Notes: generated from the sequence alone by a model not told the origin. A stretch of DNA of 32,947 nucleotides from Chitinophagaceae bacterium (GCA_903642275.1 CAHJWK010000041.1:1-32947); one strand, 5' to 3'. Numbered from the stretch's first letter, positions 1 to 8,935 are shown. Translations and numbers: made by a program.

Positions 1-1860
1 AAAAAGAACAATCCAATTTTAATTGGTGAACCCGGTGTTGGTAAAACAGCTATAGTAGAAGGTTTGGCATTACGTATAGTGCAAAGAAAAGTAAGCAGGG
101 TTTTGTATGATAAAAGAGTTATCAGCCTTGATCTTGCTGCGCTTGTGGCAGGCACAAAATACCGCGGTCAGTTTGAAGAGCGCATGAAAGCCATTATGAA
201 TGAACTTGAAAAGAATCGTGATGTAATTCTATTTATTGATGAGATACATACAATAGTTGGTGCCGGTGGTGCCAGTGGTTCGCTTGATGCAAGCAACATA
301 TTCAAGCCTGCATTATCAAGAGGCGAACTTCAATGTATTGGTGCGTCAACGCTTGATGAATATAGAATGTATATAGAAAAAGATGGCGCTTTAGACCGTC
401 GTTTTCAAAAAGTACTTGTTGACCCGCCAACAGTTGAAGAAACCATACAGATTCTTACCAATATTAAATCTAAATATGAAGACTATCATAACGTAACATA
501 CAGCGACGACGCAATTGATGCCTGCGTTAAGTTAAGTGATAGATACATGACAGACCGTTTGTTGCCTGATAAAGCAATTGATGTTTTAGATGAAGTTGGT
601 GCAAGAGTTCATCTGAAAAATATCAATGTTCCGCAAACGATATTAGAGCTTGAAAAACAAATTGAAGACATAAAGATCGAAAAAAATCGTGTTGTAAAAA
701 GTCAACGCTTTGAAGAAGCAGCCGCTTTACGTGACACAGAAAAACGTTTAGGAGAAGAACTTGAAAAAGCAAAGAACGATTGGGAAGAAGAAAGCAGGCA
801 TAAGCGTTATCCGATTGATGAGGAAAATATTGCTGAAGTTGTAAGTATGATGACAGGCATTCCTGTTAAGCGCATGGTACAGGCAGAAAGTGAAAAGCTG
901 CGCAAGATGTCAGAAGACATGGCTAGTATGGTGGTTGGCCAAACTGAAGCCATATCAAAAGTAGTTAAAGCTATACAGCGAAATCGGGTTGGATTAAAAG
1001 ATCCAAAAAAACCGGTTGGTAGTTTTATATTTCTTGGTCCTACCGGTGTTGGTAAAACTGAATTAGCAAGGGCTTTAGCAAGATATATGTTTGATTCAGA
1101 AGATGCCTTGATACGCATTGATATGAGTGAATATATGGAGAAGTTTACTGTAAGCCGTCTGATTGGTGCGCCTCCGGGTTATGTTGGTTATGAAGAGGGC
1201 GGCCAGCTTACTGAAAAAGTACGTCGGAAACCATATAGTGTTATTCTGTTAGATGAAATTGAAAAAGCTCATCCTGATATCTATAATATCCTTTTACAGG
1301 TTTTAGATGACGGACAATTAACTGATGGGCTTGGCAGAAAGATAGATTTTAAGAATACTTTAATTATAATGACGTCAAATATTGGTGTGCGCCAGTTAAA
1401 AGATTTTGGTGAAGGTGTTGGTTTTGCTACCGCTCATCGTATGCAAAACGCTGATGAAAATAACAAAGCGGTTATTGAAAAAGCATTAAAGCGAACTTTT
1501 TCTCCGGAATTTTTAAACAGGATTGACGATGTTGTCATCTTCAATTCGCTTTCAAAGGAACATATTTTTGAAATCATTGACATTCTGATGAAGGGTGTGT
1601 TCAAGCGTTTAAATACATTAGGCTTTACATTAGAAATTACCAGTGAAGCAAAAGAATTTATAGCTGACAAAGGTTATGATGCGCAGTTTGGTGCAAGGCC
1701 TCTACATAGGGCTATTCAAAAATATCTTGAAGATGCTTTAGCAGAAGAAATATTAAATCTTAATATAAAGCAGGGCGATGTTTTAATTGCTGATCTTGAT
1801 AAAGATAATCAGAAGATTAAATTTGAATTTGGCAAAAAAGCAGAAGAAGCAAAAGTTTAA
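1..1860 (+). CDS. clpC: ATP-dependent Clp protease ATP-binding subunit ClpC (5' truncated by window)
   Basis: AAA+ unfoldase that feeds substrates into the ClpP protease in the cytoplasm. The reading frame is already open at base 1, so the N-terminal repeat domain lies outside the window; 619 codons before the stop are visible. NBD1 begins with the Walker A GEPGVGKT (visible residues 9-16), with Walker B FIDEIH downstream. A short linker with a UVR-like segment ([12 protein letters not shown]) replaces the long coiled-coil of ClpB. NBD2 has Walker A GPTGVGKT (from about 346) and the [13 protein letters not shown] segment. The loop VGF at about 473-475 sits where ClpP-partner unfoldases carry their ClpP-docking tripeptide. 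The short linker plus VGF favour ClpC over ClpB. Any M-start inside the visible part would split NBD1 and is not the true start. Confidence 0.95.
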   Translation, partial: KKNNPILIGEPGVGKTAIVEGLALRIVQRKVSRVLYDKRVISLDLAALVAGTKYRGQFEERMKAIMNELEKNRDVILFIDEIHTIVGAGGASGSLDASNIFKPALSRGELQCIGASTLDEYRMYIEKDGALDRRFQKVLVDPPTVEETIQILTNIKSKYEDYHNVTYSDDAIDACVKLSDRYMTDRLLPDKAIDVLDEVGARVHLKNINVPQTILELEKQIEDIKIEKNRVVKSQRFEEAAALRDTEKRLGEELEKAKNDWEEESRHKRYPIDEENIAEVVSMMTGIPVKRMVQAESEKLRKMSEDMASMVVGQTEAISKVVKAIQRNRVGLKDPKKPVGSFIFLGPTGVGKTELARALARYMFDSEDALIRIDMSEYMEKFTVSRLIGAPPGYVGYEEGGQLTEKVRRKPYSVILLDEIEKAHPDIYNILLQVLDDGQLTDGLGRKIDFKNTLIIMTSNIGVRQLKDFGEGVGFATAHRMQNADENNKAVIEKALKRTFSPEFLNRIDDVVIFNSLSKEHIFEIIDILMKGVFKRLNTLGFTLEITSEAKEFIADKGYDAQFGARPLHRAIQKYLEDALAEEILNLNIKQGDVLIADLDKDNQKIKFEFGKKAEEAKV

Positions 1861-1878
1861 CTTTAAAATTTAACTATA

Positions 1879-1909
1879 AAACCGTCTCAAAATTCTGAGG
1901 CGGTTTTTA
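1879..1909 (+). terminator. Rho-independent terminator of clpC
   Basis: An inverted repeat (AACCGTCTCA against TGAGGCGGTT, one G-T pair, short AT-rich loop) is followed directly by a T-run, about 20 bases after the clpC stop. The A-run on the left makes it potentially bidirectional, which suits the convergent VOC gene on the other strand. Confidence 0.85.
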
Positions 1910-1933
1910 TATTTTATATTAAGTTATCAGCAA

Positions 1934-2323
1934 CTATAAATGATCATCTTTTGGTTCCCATAACTCAATTTTATTTCCTTCAGGATCCATTATCCACCCA
2001 AAGCTGCCGTAATCATAATATTGCGTTTTATCTGCAACCCAAATACCTTTTTGTTTTAATTCAAATAAAATCAAGTGCAGATTTTTTACTCTGAAGTTTA
2101 TCATGCATACGCTTTTGGAAGGTTCAAAATAATCACTGTCTTCTTTAAAAAAAGACAATACGGTGCTGCCTGGCAGATCAGAATTATTTTCTTTTAACCA
2201 TTTAAAAGTTACATAAGAATTTTCGCCAAAGTCAATACCCAGGTTTTCTTTATACCAGGCAGCAAGCGCCTTTGGATCTTTCGCTTTAATAAAAATGCCA
2301 CCAATGCCAGTTACATTATACAT
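1934..2323 (-). CDS. VOC (glyoxalase/bleomycin-resistance fold) family protein
   Basis: A 129-residue protein of the vicinal oxygen chelate superfamily, whose members are small metal-dependent enzymes or binding proteins. The N-terminal segment GGIFIKAKDPKALAAWYKEN and the C-terminal FGWIMDPEGNKIELWEP are typical of the two beta-alpha-beta-beta-beta modules; the final Glu in KIELW is the usual metal-ligand position. The substrate cannot be predicted. The gene follows the GNAT gene on the same strand by only 14 bases, so the two are probably co-transcribed. Confidence 0.85.
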   Translation of the reverse strand: MYNVTGIGGIFIKAKDPKALAAWYKENLGIDFGENSYVTFKWLKENNSDLPGSTVLSFFKEDSDYFEPSKSVCMINFRVKNLHLILFELKQKGIWVADKTQYYDYGSFGWIMDPEGNKIELWEPKDDHL

Positions 2324-2337
2324 ATTAAATGTTTATG

Positions 2338-2946
2338 TTAATAACTTAATTTTCCCAACAAATTTTCTTTCACTTCATTAAACCATTCGTCTTTTAAAAT
2401 ACTCAACACAATAGAATCTCTTCTCTTATCTCCTTCTGCTGTCGGCATATTATTGCGCAGAATGCCATCCACTTTACAACCAATAGATTTCATGGCAGCA
2501 ATACTTCTTTCATTTCTTGCATCAGCCCTGAATTCAACTCTTTCCAAACTTAATTTTTCGAACGCAAATTCAAGCAATAAAAATTTACAGTGTTTATTTA
2601 AACCCGTGCCCTGAAATTTTTTACCATACCATGTATAACCTAATTGTATGGTTTGAAAAGGAAGATTGATATCATAAAATCTTGTACTGCCCGCATATTG
2701 ATTTGTCTTTTTATCAAACACAATAAAAGGAAATTCTTTGCCGGCTTTCTTTTCTTTAAAGGCAATGTTTAAATAATTTCTTAAACCATCTTCACCGTCT
2801 GCTCTAACCAATGAATAATACCATAGCCCCCGTTCATTTAAAGCAAATGGTAATAGATTTTTATAATCATTTTCTTCAAGTGACCGAAGTAAAACACGTT
2901 CATCTTCTAACGCAATATTGGCAAATTGTTCTGATGCTGAATACAT
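2338..2946 (-). CDS. GNAT family N-acetyltransferase (RimJ/RimL-like)
   Basis: Predicted acetyl-CoA-dependent N-acetyltransferase of the Acetyltransf_3 (RimJ/RimL) type, about 202 residues. Supporting segments are the substrate-side strand ERVLLRSLEENDYKNLLPFA, the YAGSTRFYDI strand, the acetyl-CoA pyrophosphate loop GKKFQGTGLNKHCK, and the late RVEFRADARNERSIAAMKSIG helix-strand that typifies the family. I use the ATG at 2946; a TTG start at 2958 would add four residues but is less likely. The substrate is unknown (protein N-terminus, sugar and small amine are all possible). It lies divergently to glmS across a gap of about 40 bases and upstream of the VOC gene in the same direction. Confidence 0.88.
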   Translation of the reverse strand: MYSASEQFANIALEDERVLLRSLEENDYKNLLPFALNERGLWYYSLVRADGEDGLRNYLNIAFKEKKAGKEFPFIVFDKKTNQYAGSTRFYDINLPFQTIQLGYTWYGKKFQGTGLNKHCKFLLLEFAFEKLSLERVEFRADARNERSIAAMKSIGCKVDGILRNNMPTAEGDKRRDSIVLSILKDEWFNEVKENLLGKLSY

Positions 2947-2986
2947 ATTTTCGTACAATTAATTTGTAAAGAAAAACATTTTTTTT

Positions 2987-4822
2987 ATGTGCGGCATCGT
3001 TGGTTATATTGGCTCAAGAGAAGCTTACCCTGTTATTATTAAAGGCTTGAAAAGACTTGAATACCGCGGCTATGACAGCGCCGGCATTGCTCTATTAAAC
3101 GGTGGTCTTAAAGTGTATAAAAAGAAAGATAAAGTTGCCGATCTTGAAGAGTCAGTGATTGGAAAAGATATAAGCGGCACTACTGGTATTGGCCATACAC
3201 GTTGGGCAACACACGGTGAGCCAAGTGATCGCAATGCACATCCACATGTAAGCAACAGTGGCAACATTGCAATGATTCATAATGGTATTATTGAAAACTA
3301 CGCATCAATTAAAAATGAATTAATAAAAAAAGGTTACACTTTCAGCAGTGATACAGATACTGAAGTATTATTGAATTTTATTGAAGACATCAAAAAAAAT
3401 AATGAAGGCACGCTTGAAGAAGCGCTACGTATTGCATTGAAAAGAGTTGTTGGAGCTTATTGTATTTTATTGATTGATAAAAATAATCCTGATACAATTA
3501 TTGCAGCACGAAAAGGCAGTCCGCTTGTTATTGGTATTGGAAAAAATGAGCACTTTTTAGCAAGTGATGCTTCGCCAATCATTGAATACACAAAAGAAGT
3601 GGTGTATGTGAATGATTATGAAATTGCCATTGTACATGCTGATGAATTAATCTTAAAAAACTTGGGTAATGAGAAGCAAACACCTTTTATAACAAAGCTT
3701 GACATGGAATTATCGGCCATTGAAAAAGGTGGTTATGAACATTTTATGCTGAAAGAAATTTTTGAGCAACCGCAAACAATTTATGATTGTTTGCGTGGCA
3801 GGATGAACGCAGAAACCGGAGTAATTACTATGAGTGGCATTCAGCAATATGAACAGCAAATTATGAATGCAGGAAGGATTATTATAATTGCCTGTGGTAC
3901 TAGCTGGCATGCGGGTTTAGTAGCTGAATATGTTTTTGAAGAACTCTGCCGCATTCCTGTTGAAGTGGAATATGCCTCTGAATTCCGTTATAGAAATCCG
4001 GTTGTAAACAAAGGCGATGTTGTTATTGCTATTTCTCAAAGTGGTGAAACAGCTGATACATTGGTTGCCATTGAAACGGCAAAGGAACAGGGCGCCATTA
4101 TACTTGGTATTTTAAATGTAGTTGGTTCATCTATTGCGCGTAAATCACATGCAGGGGCTTATACACATGCAGGCCCTGAAATTGGTGTTGCCAGCACAAA
4201 AGCATTTACTGCACAGCTTGCAGTATTAATTATGGTTGCTTTAAAAATCGCTCATGCAAAAAATACAATTAATAAAGAACGTTATCTGTTATTATGTAAA
4301 GAGCTAATGGAAATTCCTGATAAAGTTGCCATCGTATTACTTCAAAATAATAATATAAAAGCGCTTGCATCAAAATATAAAGACGCTTATGATTTCTTAT
4401 ACCTTGGCCGCGGATACAATTTCCCGGTTGCATTAGAAGGCGCATTAAAGCTTAAAGAAATTTCTTACATACATGCAGAAGGTTATCCTGCAGCAGAAAT
4501 GAAGCATGGACCCATTGCTTTGGTTGATGAAAAACTTCCTGTTGTATTTGTTGCAACAAAAGATTCTTATCATCAGAAAATAATCAGCAACATGCAGGAA
4601 ATTAAAGCACGCAAAGGCAAAGTAATATCTATTATAACTGAAGGAGATACTGTTTCACCAACACTGTCTGATGATATAATTATTATACCACCTGCAGATG
4701 AAATTGTTGCACCAATGTTAAGCGTTATCCCTTTACAATTGCTAGCATATTATATAGGCGTTGCAAAAGATTATGATGTAGACAAGCCACGCAATCTTGC
4801 TAAAAGCGTTACGGTTGAATAA
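2987..4822 (+). CDS. glmS: Glutamine--fructose-6-phosphate aminotransferase (isomerizing)
   Basis: Makes glucosamine-6-phosphate from fructose-6-phosphate and glutamine, the first committed step to UDP-GlcNAc for peptidoglycan and lipid A. The 611-residue length is normal. The protein starts MCGIVGYIG, so Cys2 becomes the catalytic N-terminal nucleophile of the class II glutaminase domain; TRWATHGEPSDRNAHPH and GIIENY are further glutaminase signatures. Two SIS sugar-isomerase domains follow (ACGTSWHAG and SQSGETADT in the first; LGRGYNFPVALEGALKLKEISY in the second). The chain ends KSVTVE, the conserved C-terminal tail. The stop codon abuts the stop of the convergent CBM48-like gene. There is no sign of a glmS ribozyme in the 40-base leader. 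Confidence 0.98.
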   Translation: MCGIVGYIGSREAYPVIIKGLKRLEYRGYDSAGIALLNGGLKVYKKKDKVADLEESVIGKDISGTTGIGHTRWATHGEPSDRNAHPHVSNSGNIAMIHNGIIENYASIKNELIKKGYTFSSDTDTEVLLNFIEDIKKNNEGTLEEALRIALKRVVGAYCILLIDKNNPDTIIAARKGSPLVIGIGKNEHFLASDASPIIEYTKEVVYVNDYEIAIVHADELILKNLGNEKQTPFITKLDMELSAIEKGGYEHFMLKEIFEQPQTIYDCLRGRMNAETGVITMSGIQQYEQQIMNAGRIIIIACGTSWHAGLVAEYVFEELCRIPVEVEYASEFRYRNPVVNKGDVVIAISQSGETADTLVAIETAKEQGAIILGILNVVGSSIARKSHAGAYTHAGPEIGVASTKAFTAQLAVLIMVALKIAHAKNTINKERYLLLCKELMEIPDKVAIVLLQNNNIKALASKYKDAYDFLYLGRGYNFPVALEGALKLKEISYIHAEGYPAAEMKHGPIALVDEKLPVVFVATKDSYHQKIISNMQEIKARKGKVISIITEGDTVSPTLSDDIIIIPPADEIVAPMLSVIPLQLLAYYIGVAKDYDVDKPRNLAKSVTVE

Positions 4823-5113
4823 TCATAAAACTATTACGCTGTTGCTTCCTCCAAACATATTCGGATAATATTTATCGGCTTCAGGTTCATCAAGCCAGAT
4901 ATTTTCGTTAACAAGATATTTAAATTGATGCTCTGTATTTTTAGGTAATTGCACGTCGCATGTAAAACTGCCATCTTTTTTCTTACTCATTGTAACTGCA
5001 TTATTCCAGTCATTATTTAATCCTAGTACTTCCGCAGTTTCAGCATTTTCAAAATTTATAGCAAACTTCACCTTACAATAATCTTTTGTTTTAAAAAAAG
5101 TTTTCTGTACCAT
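4823..5113 (-). CDS. Small isoamylase N-terminal/CBM48-like (glycogen-binding fold) protein
   Basis: A 96-residue stand-alone domain resembling the early-set (E-set, CBM48) domain of isoamylases and AMPK beta subunits. Evidence is the beta-sandwich pattern VKFAINFENAETAEVLGLNN followed by W, then DGSFTCDVQLP and EHQFKYLVNENIWLDEPEAD, ending in an NSVIVL strand. Proteins with this fold bind alpha-glucans, but whether this one does is inference. No signal peptide is visible, so it is probably cytoplasmic. It ends back-to-back with glmS, and no glycogen metabolism gene is in the window. Confidence 0.75.
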   Translation of the reverse strand: MVQKTFFKTKDYCKVKFAINFENAETAEVLGLNNDWNNAVTMSKKKDGSFTCDVQLPKNTEHQFKYLVNENIWLDEPEADKYYPNMFGGSNSVIVL

Positions 5114-5226
5114 AATTGTTATTTTAATTTCAATTATTACAAATAAATAGAAAAGTAACCTTTAGTGGAATAAGATTTATTAACAACGGTTGAAAAATTG
5201 CGCAAGCTTAAAGCAATACATTGTAT

Positions 5227-5523
5227 TTAAGTATTCTGTTCAAGTTTTGTCATTAGAGATTTTTTATCCAGCATTCCCGGATGACGCCAGATAACTTTTC
5301 CATTTTTTAAAAAAATAAAAGTAGGTACCGCATTTACATTATATGCCTGTGCAATCTGTACCTGTTTGTCTATGTTCACTTTTACGATGCGAATTTTACC
5401 GTGTATATTTTGCGCTACATCTTTCACAATAGGTTCCATTGCTTTACATGGCCCACACCAATCAGCATAAAAGTCAACGAGCACAAGCTTTTCAGATTTA
5501 ATAAGTTCAGCGAAAGATTCCAT
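5227..5523 (-). CDS. Thioredoxin
   Basis: Cytoplasmic protein-disulfide reductase. The active site WCGPC lies at residues 22-26 when translation begins at MESFAELIK. VVKV/NIDKQ, the cis-proline loop AVPTFIFLKNG, and the overall size of 98 residues all fit thioredoxin. I choose the ATG at 5523 because the upstream in-frame extension (MQLYLEIF, from 5547) is not conserved-looking and thioredoxins normally start just before the first helix. The C-terminus is slightly short of the E. coli protein. Its assignment as the main thioredoxin rather than a paralogue cannot be settled from sequence. Confidence 0.93.
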   Translation of the reverse strand: MESFAELIKSEKLVLVDFYADWCGPCKAMEPIVKDVAQNIHGKIRIVKVNIDKQVQIAQAYNVNAVPTFIFLKNGKVIWRHPGMLDKKSLMTKLEQNT

Positions 5524-5573
5524 AAATATTTCTAAATACAACTGCAATTACTATACAAAATTTGTATTTAAAC

Positions 5574-6314
5574 TTACAGCAATTTTATTTTAATATTTCT
5601 AAAAAAAATGTATGTATCTGCAATGTTGCTATGTGCAGCCTGCAATGCAAAATGTCCGCTCTTTGACATTCCATAACCAGGTTCATCTTTCCATTTTCCT
5701 GTTTCTTTTTGTTTCTTCCATTCATTGCTGCCAAACTCATATTGAACGAGCTTTTTACCATTCAACCAGTGTTCAACGTGGTTTTTATTAGCAATAATGA
5801 TTGTATGGTTCCATTCGCCTGGCTTATTTGCTGCCTTCATTGCCGGCGGCTGAATAGCATAAGCAGCTCCAGTTTTTTGCCAATCTTCAATGTGTTCCGG
5901 AAAACCATCATCATCAATCAATTGATACTCCGGGCCGCTTTCATAATCCTGATCATAATTTTCGTTTACATGATACATTATACCACTGTTACCTTTTGAT
6001 GAAATTTTCCAGTCAATGACTATTTCAAAATTTTCAAATGTATCTATTGATATAAGGTCAGCGTTCGAACTATCGCCTGATCTTTCGCTGCATAATACTC
6101 CATCATTTATTTTCCAAGACCCCGGCCGGTTTTTATAAGTTCTCCAACCATTCATTGAATTTCCATCAAACAATAGTTTCCAGCCTTGCTGTTGCTCTTG
6201 CTTCGTAAGCTTATTTTCTATACCTGTATCTGCACTGCAAAAACAAGTATTGGCATTAACTGATTGAACAATTATTAAAATAAAGCAAATACTAAGGCAA
6301 ACATTTTTATACAT
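5574..6314 (-). CDS. Secreted DUF1080 family protein (3-keto-disaccharide hydrolase-type jelly roll)
   Basis: A 246-residue exported protein. An N-terminal signal peptide is evident (MYKNVCLSICFILIIVQSVNA, followed by an NTCFC segment). The body carries the DUF1080 hallmarks: GWKLLFDGNSMNGWRTYK, SWKINDGVLC, DLISIDTFENFEIVIDWKIS, GNSGIMYHV, GPEYQLIDDDG, GEWNHTIIIANKNHVEHWLNG and the closing HFALQAAHSN with FRNIKI. The Pfam domain is named for hydrolysis of 3-ketoglycosides in Bacteroidota, a lectin-like jelly roll. The natural substrate here is unknown. It lies divergently from the response regulator. Confidence 0.9.
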   Translation of the reverse strand: MYKNVCLSICFILIIVQSVNANTCFCSADTGIENKLTKQEQQQGWKLLFDGNSMNGWRTYKNRPGSWKINDGVLCSERSGDSSNADLISIDTFENFEIVIDWKISSKGNSGIMYHVNENYDQDYESGPEYQLIDDDGFPEHIEDWQKTGAAYAIQPPAMKAANKPGEWNHTIIIANKNHVEHWLNGKKLVQYEFGSNEWKKQKETGKWKDEPGYGMSKSGHFALQAAHSNIADTYIFFRNIKIKLL

Positions 6315-6446
6315 AATTAGTTTTTAATAATGGCAAACTTTTTTGTTGCTAATATATTGAATCTGTTGAAAGATTATTTATTTCTGTTTAATACATTCAA
6401 AACCTTTTATAATTTAGTGCTTGAAAAACTACCTGAACAGTTTATT

Positions 6447-6857
6447 ATGAGCAAAGACTCTCTTTACCGTCGCACAATTCTTTATGCTGAAGATGATGAA
6501 GATGATCAGCAATTAATAAAAGACTCATTTGTAGAATACGCATCTGACGTGGAAATTGTTATTCTTAATAATGGCGTGGAAGCAGTAAGTTATCTTAATA
6601 ACCTTTCAGTAGCAGACCCAAAGCCATGCCTGATAATTCTTGATATTAATATGCCAAGAATGAATGGGCTGGAAGCACTGAAACAAATAAAATCAAATAA
6701 GCGCTTTGCAAATATTCCTGCCATATTATTTACTACATCATCTCAGCAGGAGGATAAAAAACTGGCAGCACAATATGATGCCAGTATAATAACCAAACCT
6801 GTTGATTCAAAACAAATGAAAGTAATTACAGAAAAATTTATTAAGTGTTGTGGATAG
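6447..6857 (+). CDS. Single-domain (CheY-like) response regulator
   Basis: A 136-residue stand-alone receiver domain. The acidic cluster EDDEDD is at residues 15-20, the phospho-acceptor Asp66 is in LIILDINMPRMNG, the switch Thr is in ILFTTSSQ, and Lys117 is in ITKPVD; all receiver residues are in place. The EDDEDDQQL start and PRMNGLEALKQIK resemble Rcp1-type regulators that partner phytochrome-like or hybrid kinases. I choose the ATG at 6447; the frame is open to 6330, but the 39 extra residues are hydrophobic, lie in AT-rich leader DNA and are not part of any receiver. No cognate kinase is adjacent. Confidence 0.92.
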   Translation: MSKDSLYRRTILYAEDDEDDQQLIKDSFVEYASDVEIVILNNGVEAVSYLNNLSVADPKPCLIILDINMPRMNGLEALKQIKSNKRFANIPAILFTTSSQQEDKKLAAQYDASIITKPVDSKQMKVITEKFIKCCG

Positions 6858-6984
6858 ATATTCAGCAAAATTTACGCAGGCAACTGCTTAGTGGTTTTTT
6901 ATCGCTTTCTAGCATGTGATAATCAGTTAAATAATTTTTATTAATGCTTAAGAGCGAATAAAAAAAATCAGGTTAATTTGCATA

Positions 6985-7704
6985 ATGCTTCCAAAGTATA
7001 AACGTGTTGTGCTAAAACTATCCGGTGAATCTTTAATAGGAAACAGTGTTACAGGCTTTGAGCCTTTTAACCCTTTAATAATTGAGCAATATGCCAATGA
7101 TATAAAAGCCATTAATGATATTGGTGTGCAGGTGGCACTTGTAATTGGTGGTGGCAACATTTATCGCGGTGCCAATGAAATTGAAACAGGCATTGAACGT
7201 GCTCACGGTGATTATATGGGTATGCTTGCCACCTTGATAAATGGTATGGCATTACAGGCAATGCTTGAAAAAAATGGTGTTGATACGCGTTTATTAAGCG
7301 CTATAAAAATGGAGCAGGTTGCAGAACCATACATACGCCGGAGAGCCATGCGTCATCTTGAAAAAAGCCGCGTGGTAATTTTTGCCGCTGGTACCGGTAA
7401 TCCGTATTTTACTACAGATACAGCAGGCTCTTTAAGAGCGCTGGAAATTAAAGCAGATGTTATTTTAAAAGGAACGAGAGTTGACGGCATTTATACAGCT
7501 GATCCTGAAAAAGATTTTTCCGCAACACGATATGAAACGATTACATACCAGGAATGCATTTTAAAAAATCTTAGAGTGATGGATATGACTGCATTTACAT
7601 TATGCATGGAAAATAATCTACCCATTATTGTTTTCGATATGAATAAGCCTGGCAATCTTTTAAAAGTTATTGAAGGTTCAAACGTCGGTACGCTTGTTAA
7701 TTAA
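6985..7704 (+). CDS. pyrH: UMP kinase
   Basis: Hexameric amino-acid-kinase-fold enzyme that phosphorylates UMP to UDP in de novo pyrimidine metabolism. The 239-residue length is standard. Visible signatures are the N-terminal [13 protein letters not shown], the [10 protein letters not shown] glycine-rich loop, [17 protein letters not shown], the nucleotide-binding [14 protein letters not shown], and the [16 protein letters not shown] segment. It precedes pdxH by 11 bases on the same strand, indicating co-transcription; frr, a frequent neighbour in other bacteria, is absent. A TTAATTTG box ends four bases before the ATG, which could give a nearly leaderless transcript. Confidence 0.97.
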   Translation: MLPKYKRVVLKLSGESLIGNSVTGFEPFNPLIIEQYANDIKAINDIGVQVALVIGGGNIYRGANEIETGIERAHGDYMGMLATLINGMALQAMLEKNGVDTRLLSAIKMEQVAEPYIRRRAMRHLEKSRVVIFAAGTGNPYFTTDTAGSLRALEIKADVILKGTRVDGIYTADPEKDFSATRYETITYQECILKNLRVMDMTAFTLCMENNLPIIVFDMNKPGNLLKVIEGSNVGTLVN

Positions 7705-7715
7705 TTTCGATAAAA

Positions 7716-8357
7716 GTGAATAGCACAATAAAAGACATTCGGATTGATTATAGTTTGTATGCTTTAAATGAAGATGATGTTGCCGCAAACCCTATTAACC
7801 AATTTGCAAAATGGTGGGCTGAAGCAATAGCCAGTGAAATTTTAGAAGTAAATGCTATGACGCTTGCTACAGCAAATAAATATGGGAAGCCATCTGCAAG
7901 AATTGTATTACTTAAAGATTATGATGAACGCGGTTTTGTTTTTTTTACTAATTATGAAAGCCACAAAGGCAAAGAGCTTGCTGAAAATACGCATGCTGCA
8001 TTGGTTTTTTTCTGGAAAGAAATTGAAAGGCAAATAAGAATTGAAGGCGTTATTGAAAAAGTTGATGCTGTAGAAAGTGACGCTTATTTTTCCTCAAGAC
8101 CTGAAGGCAGCCGCATCGGTGCATGGGCTTCACCACAAAGTAAAATAATTGAAACCAGGAGCGTGCTTGAAGATAATGTAAAAAAGTTTCAATTAGAATT
8201 TAAAAACAGCATTCCCCGGCCACCACATTGGGGTGGTTACCGGGTATTGCCTGATTTAATTGAGTTTTGGCAAGGAAGAAAAAACCGTTTGCACGATCGT
8301 ATTCAATTTACCAAAACTAATGAAGGGAGTTGGAAGGTTGAGCGTCTTGCTCCTTAA
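7716..8357 (+). CDS. pdxH: Pyridoxamine/pyridoxine 5'-phosphate oxidase
   Basis: FMN-dependent oxidase that makes pyridoxal 5'-phosphate from PNP or PMP, the last step of de novo synthesis and of salvage. Length is 213 residues. Family segments include the early IRIDYSLYALNEDDV, MTLATANKYGKPSARIVLLKDYDERGF, FFTNYESHKGKEL, the FMN-binding SRPEGSRIGAWAS, and the C-terminal FWQGRKNRLHDRI ending in an ERLAP tail. The start is a GTG at 7716: the next in-frame ATG would remove the conserved first 47 residues, so the GTG is well supported. It is probably translated from the pyrH transcript. Confidence 0.97.
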   Translation: MNSTIKDIRIDYSLYALNEDDVAANPINQFAKWWAEAIASEILEVNAMTLATANKYGKPSARIVLLKDYDERGFVFFTNYESHKGKELAENTHAALVFFWKEIERQIRIEGVIEKVDAVESDAYFSSRPEGSRIGAWASPQSKIIETRSVLEDNVKKFQLEFKNSIPRPPHWGGYRVLPDLIEFWQGRKNRLHDRIQFTKTNEGSWKVERLAP

Positions 8358-8379
8358 AACAAGAATATTCAAATATTTA

Positions 8380-8496
8380 TTATTCTGTTTTTTCAGGTTT
8401 TTCTTTTTTGGTTTTGTTAGGTTTCGCCAAACGGCTTTTACCAAATGAACCTTTAAATATTTTACCCTTTTTTGATTTTTTATCGCCTCTGCCCAT
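8380..8496 (-). CDS. 30S ribosomal protein THX
   Basis: A very short gene (38 codons plus stop). Its product begins MGRGDKKSKKGKIFKGSFGK and ends in a Lys/Pro-rich tail. The MG(R/K)GDKK(S/T)K-KGKI-GS(F/Y)G core is the hallmark of the Thx family, a tiny basic protein that sits in the head of the 30S subunit among 16S rRNA helices in Thermus; Bacteroidota carry homologues. It ends 22 bases from the convergent pdxH stop and lies downstream of HU on the same strand. A TAAGTTTG box just upstream (8510-8517) suggests its own promoter. Overlapping longer frames on both strands are shadows. Confidence 0.88.
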   Translation of the reverse strand: MGRGDKKSKKGKIFKGSFGKSRLAKPNKTKKEKPEKTE

Positions 8497-8509
8497 ATAC
8501 TTTTATTTT

Positions 8510-8517
8510 CAAACTTA
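8510..8517 (-). promoter_or_regulatory. Probable -7 box of the THX promoter
   Basis: Reading the minus strand, TAAGTTTG matches the Bacteroidota TAnnTTTG -7 consensus exactly and lies 13 bases before the THX ATG. No good TTTG -33 element was found at the expected distance, so the call rests on one box. Transcription starting about seven bases downstream would leave a leader of only a few bases. Confidence 0.4.
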
Positions 8518-8561
8518 CATATATTATACTGATAAAGCTGTTGTTGTTTGCAGTAAACAGG

Positions 8562-8831
8562 TTACAATTTGGCTGCAAGCTCTTTACCTGCTTTAAACCG
8601 CGCCACTTTTTTTGCTTTTATTTTGATAGCCTCGCCCGTTTGCGGGTTGCGCCCGGTGCGTGCATTGCGCTTGGAAACAGAAAAAGTACCAAACCCGACC
8701 AGCGTAACTTTATTACCTGATTTTAATGTTTTCGTAACTGCTTCAGTAAAAGAATCAAGTACAGCATTCGCTTGTGATTTGCTTACGCCTGCATCTTCTG
8801 ATAATTTGGAAACCAGTTCAGCTTTGTTCAT
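8562..8831 (-). CDS. HU family DNA-binding protein
   Basis: Nucleoid-associated histone-like protein that bends DNA as a dimer. The 89-residue product from [20 protein letters not shown] has the helical dimerisation half, then [26 protein letters not shown] (the hinge and beta-arm with the RNPQTG tip and its intercalating Pro) and [12 protein letters not shown] at the end, all canonical for HU. I use the ATG at 8831; the frame runs open 24 residues further upstream, but that part is the promoter region and does not belong to HU. A consensus promoter lies directly in front. Whether it is the main HU or one of several paralogues is not known. Confidence 0.95.
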   Translation of the reverse strand: MNKAELVSKLSEDAGVSKSQANAVLDSFTEAVTKTLKSGNKVTLVGFGTFSVSKRNARTGRNPQTGEAIKIKAKKVARFKAGKELAAKL

Positions 8832-8861
8832 AGTTTTTAATTTTAAAATTATTAGAGGCGG

Positions 8862-8891
8862 CAAATGTATCAGCTTTTTATACTTGGCAAA
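8862..8891 (-). promoter_or_regulatory. Bacteroidota-type promoter of the HU gene
   Basis: On the minus strand a TTTG (8891 to 8888) is followed after 18 bases by TACATTTG (8869 to 8862), an exact match to the -33 TTTG / -7 TAnnTTTG promoter recognised by the Bacteroidota primary sigma factor. The -7 box ends 30 bases before the HU ATG, leaving a leader of about 24 bases. This is the best two-box promoter in the window. Confidence 0.65.
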
Positions 8892-8935
8892 ATATTTTCG
8901 CAATCAAATTTTAATGAAAAATAAATAAGTCTCAA

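Noticed and set aside
6330-6446. N-terminal membrane extension of the response regulator
   Set aside because: The 39 residues are not part of a receiver domain, and an ATG at 6447 fits the family start.
8256-8448. Overlapping 62-residue frames on both strands
   Set aside because: They overlap pdxH and the THX gene in other frames; the THX frame is the one with family-level similarity.
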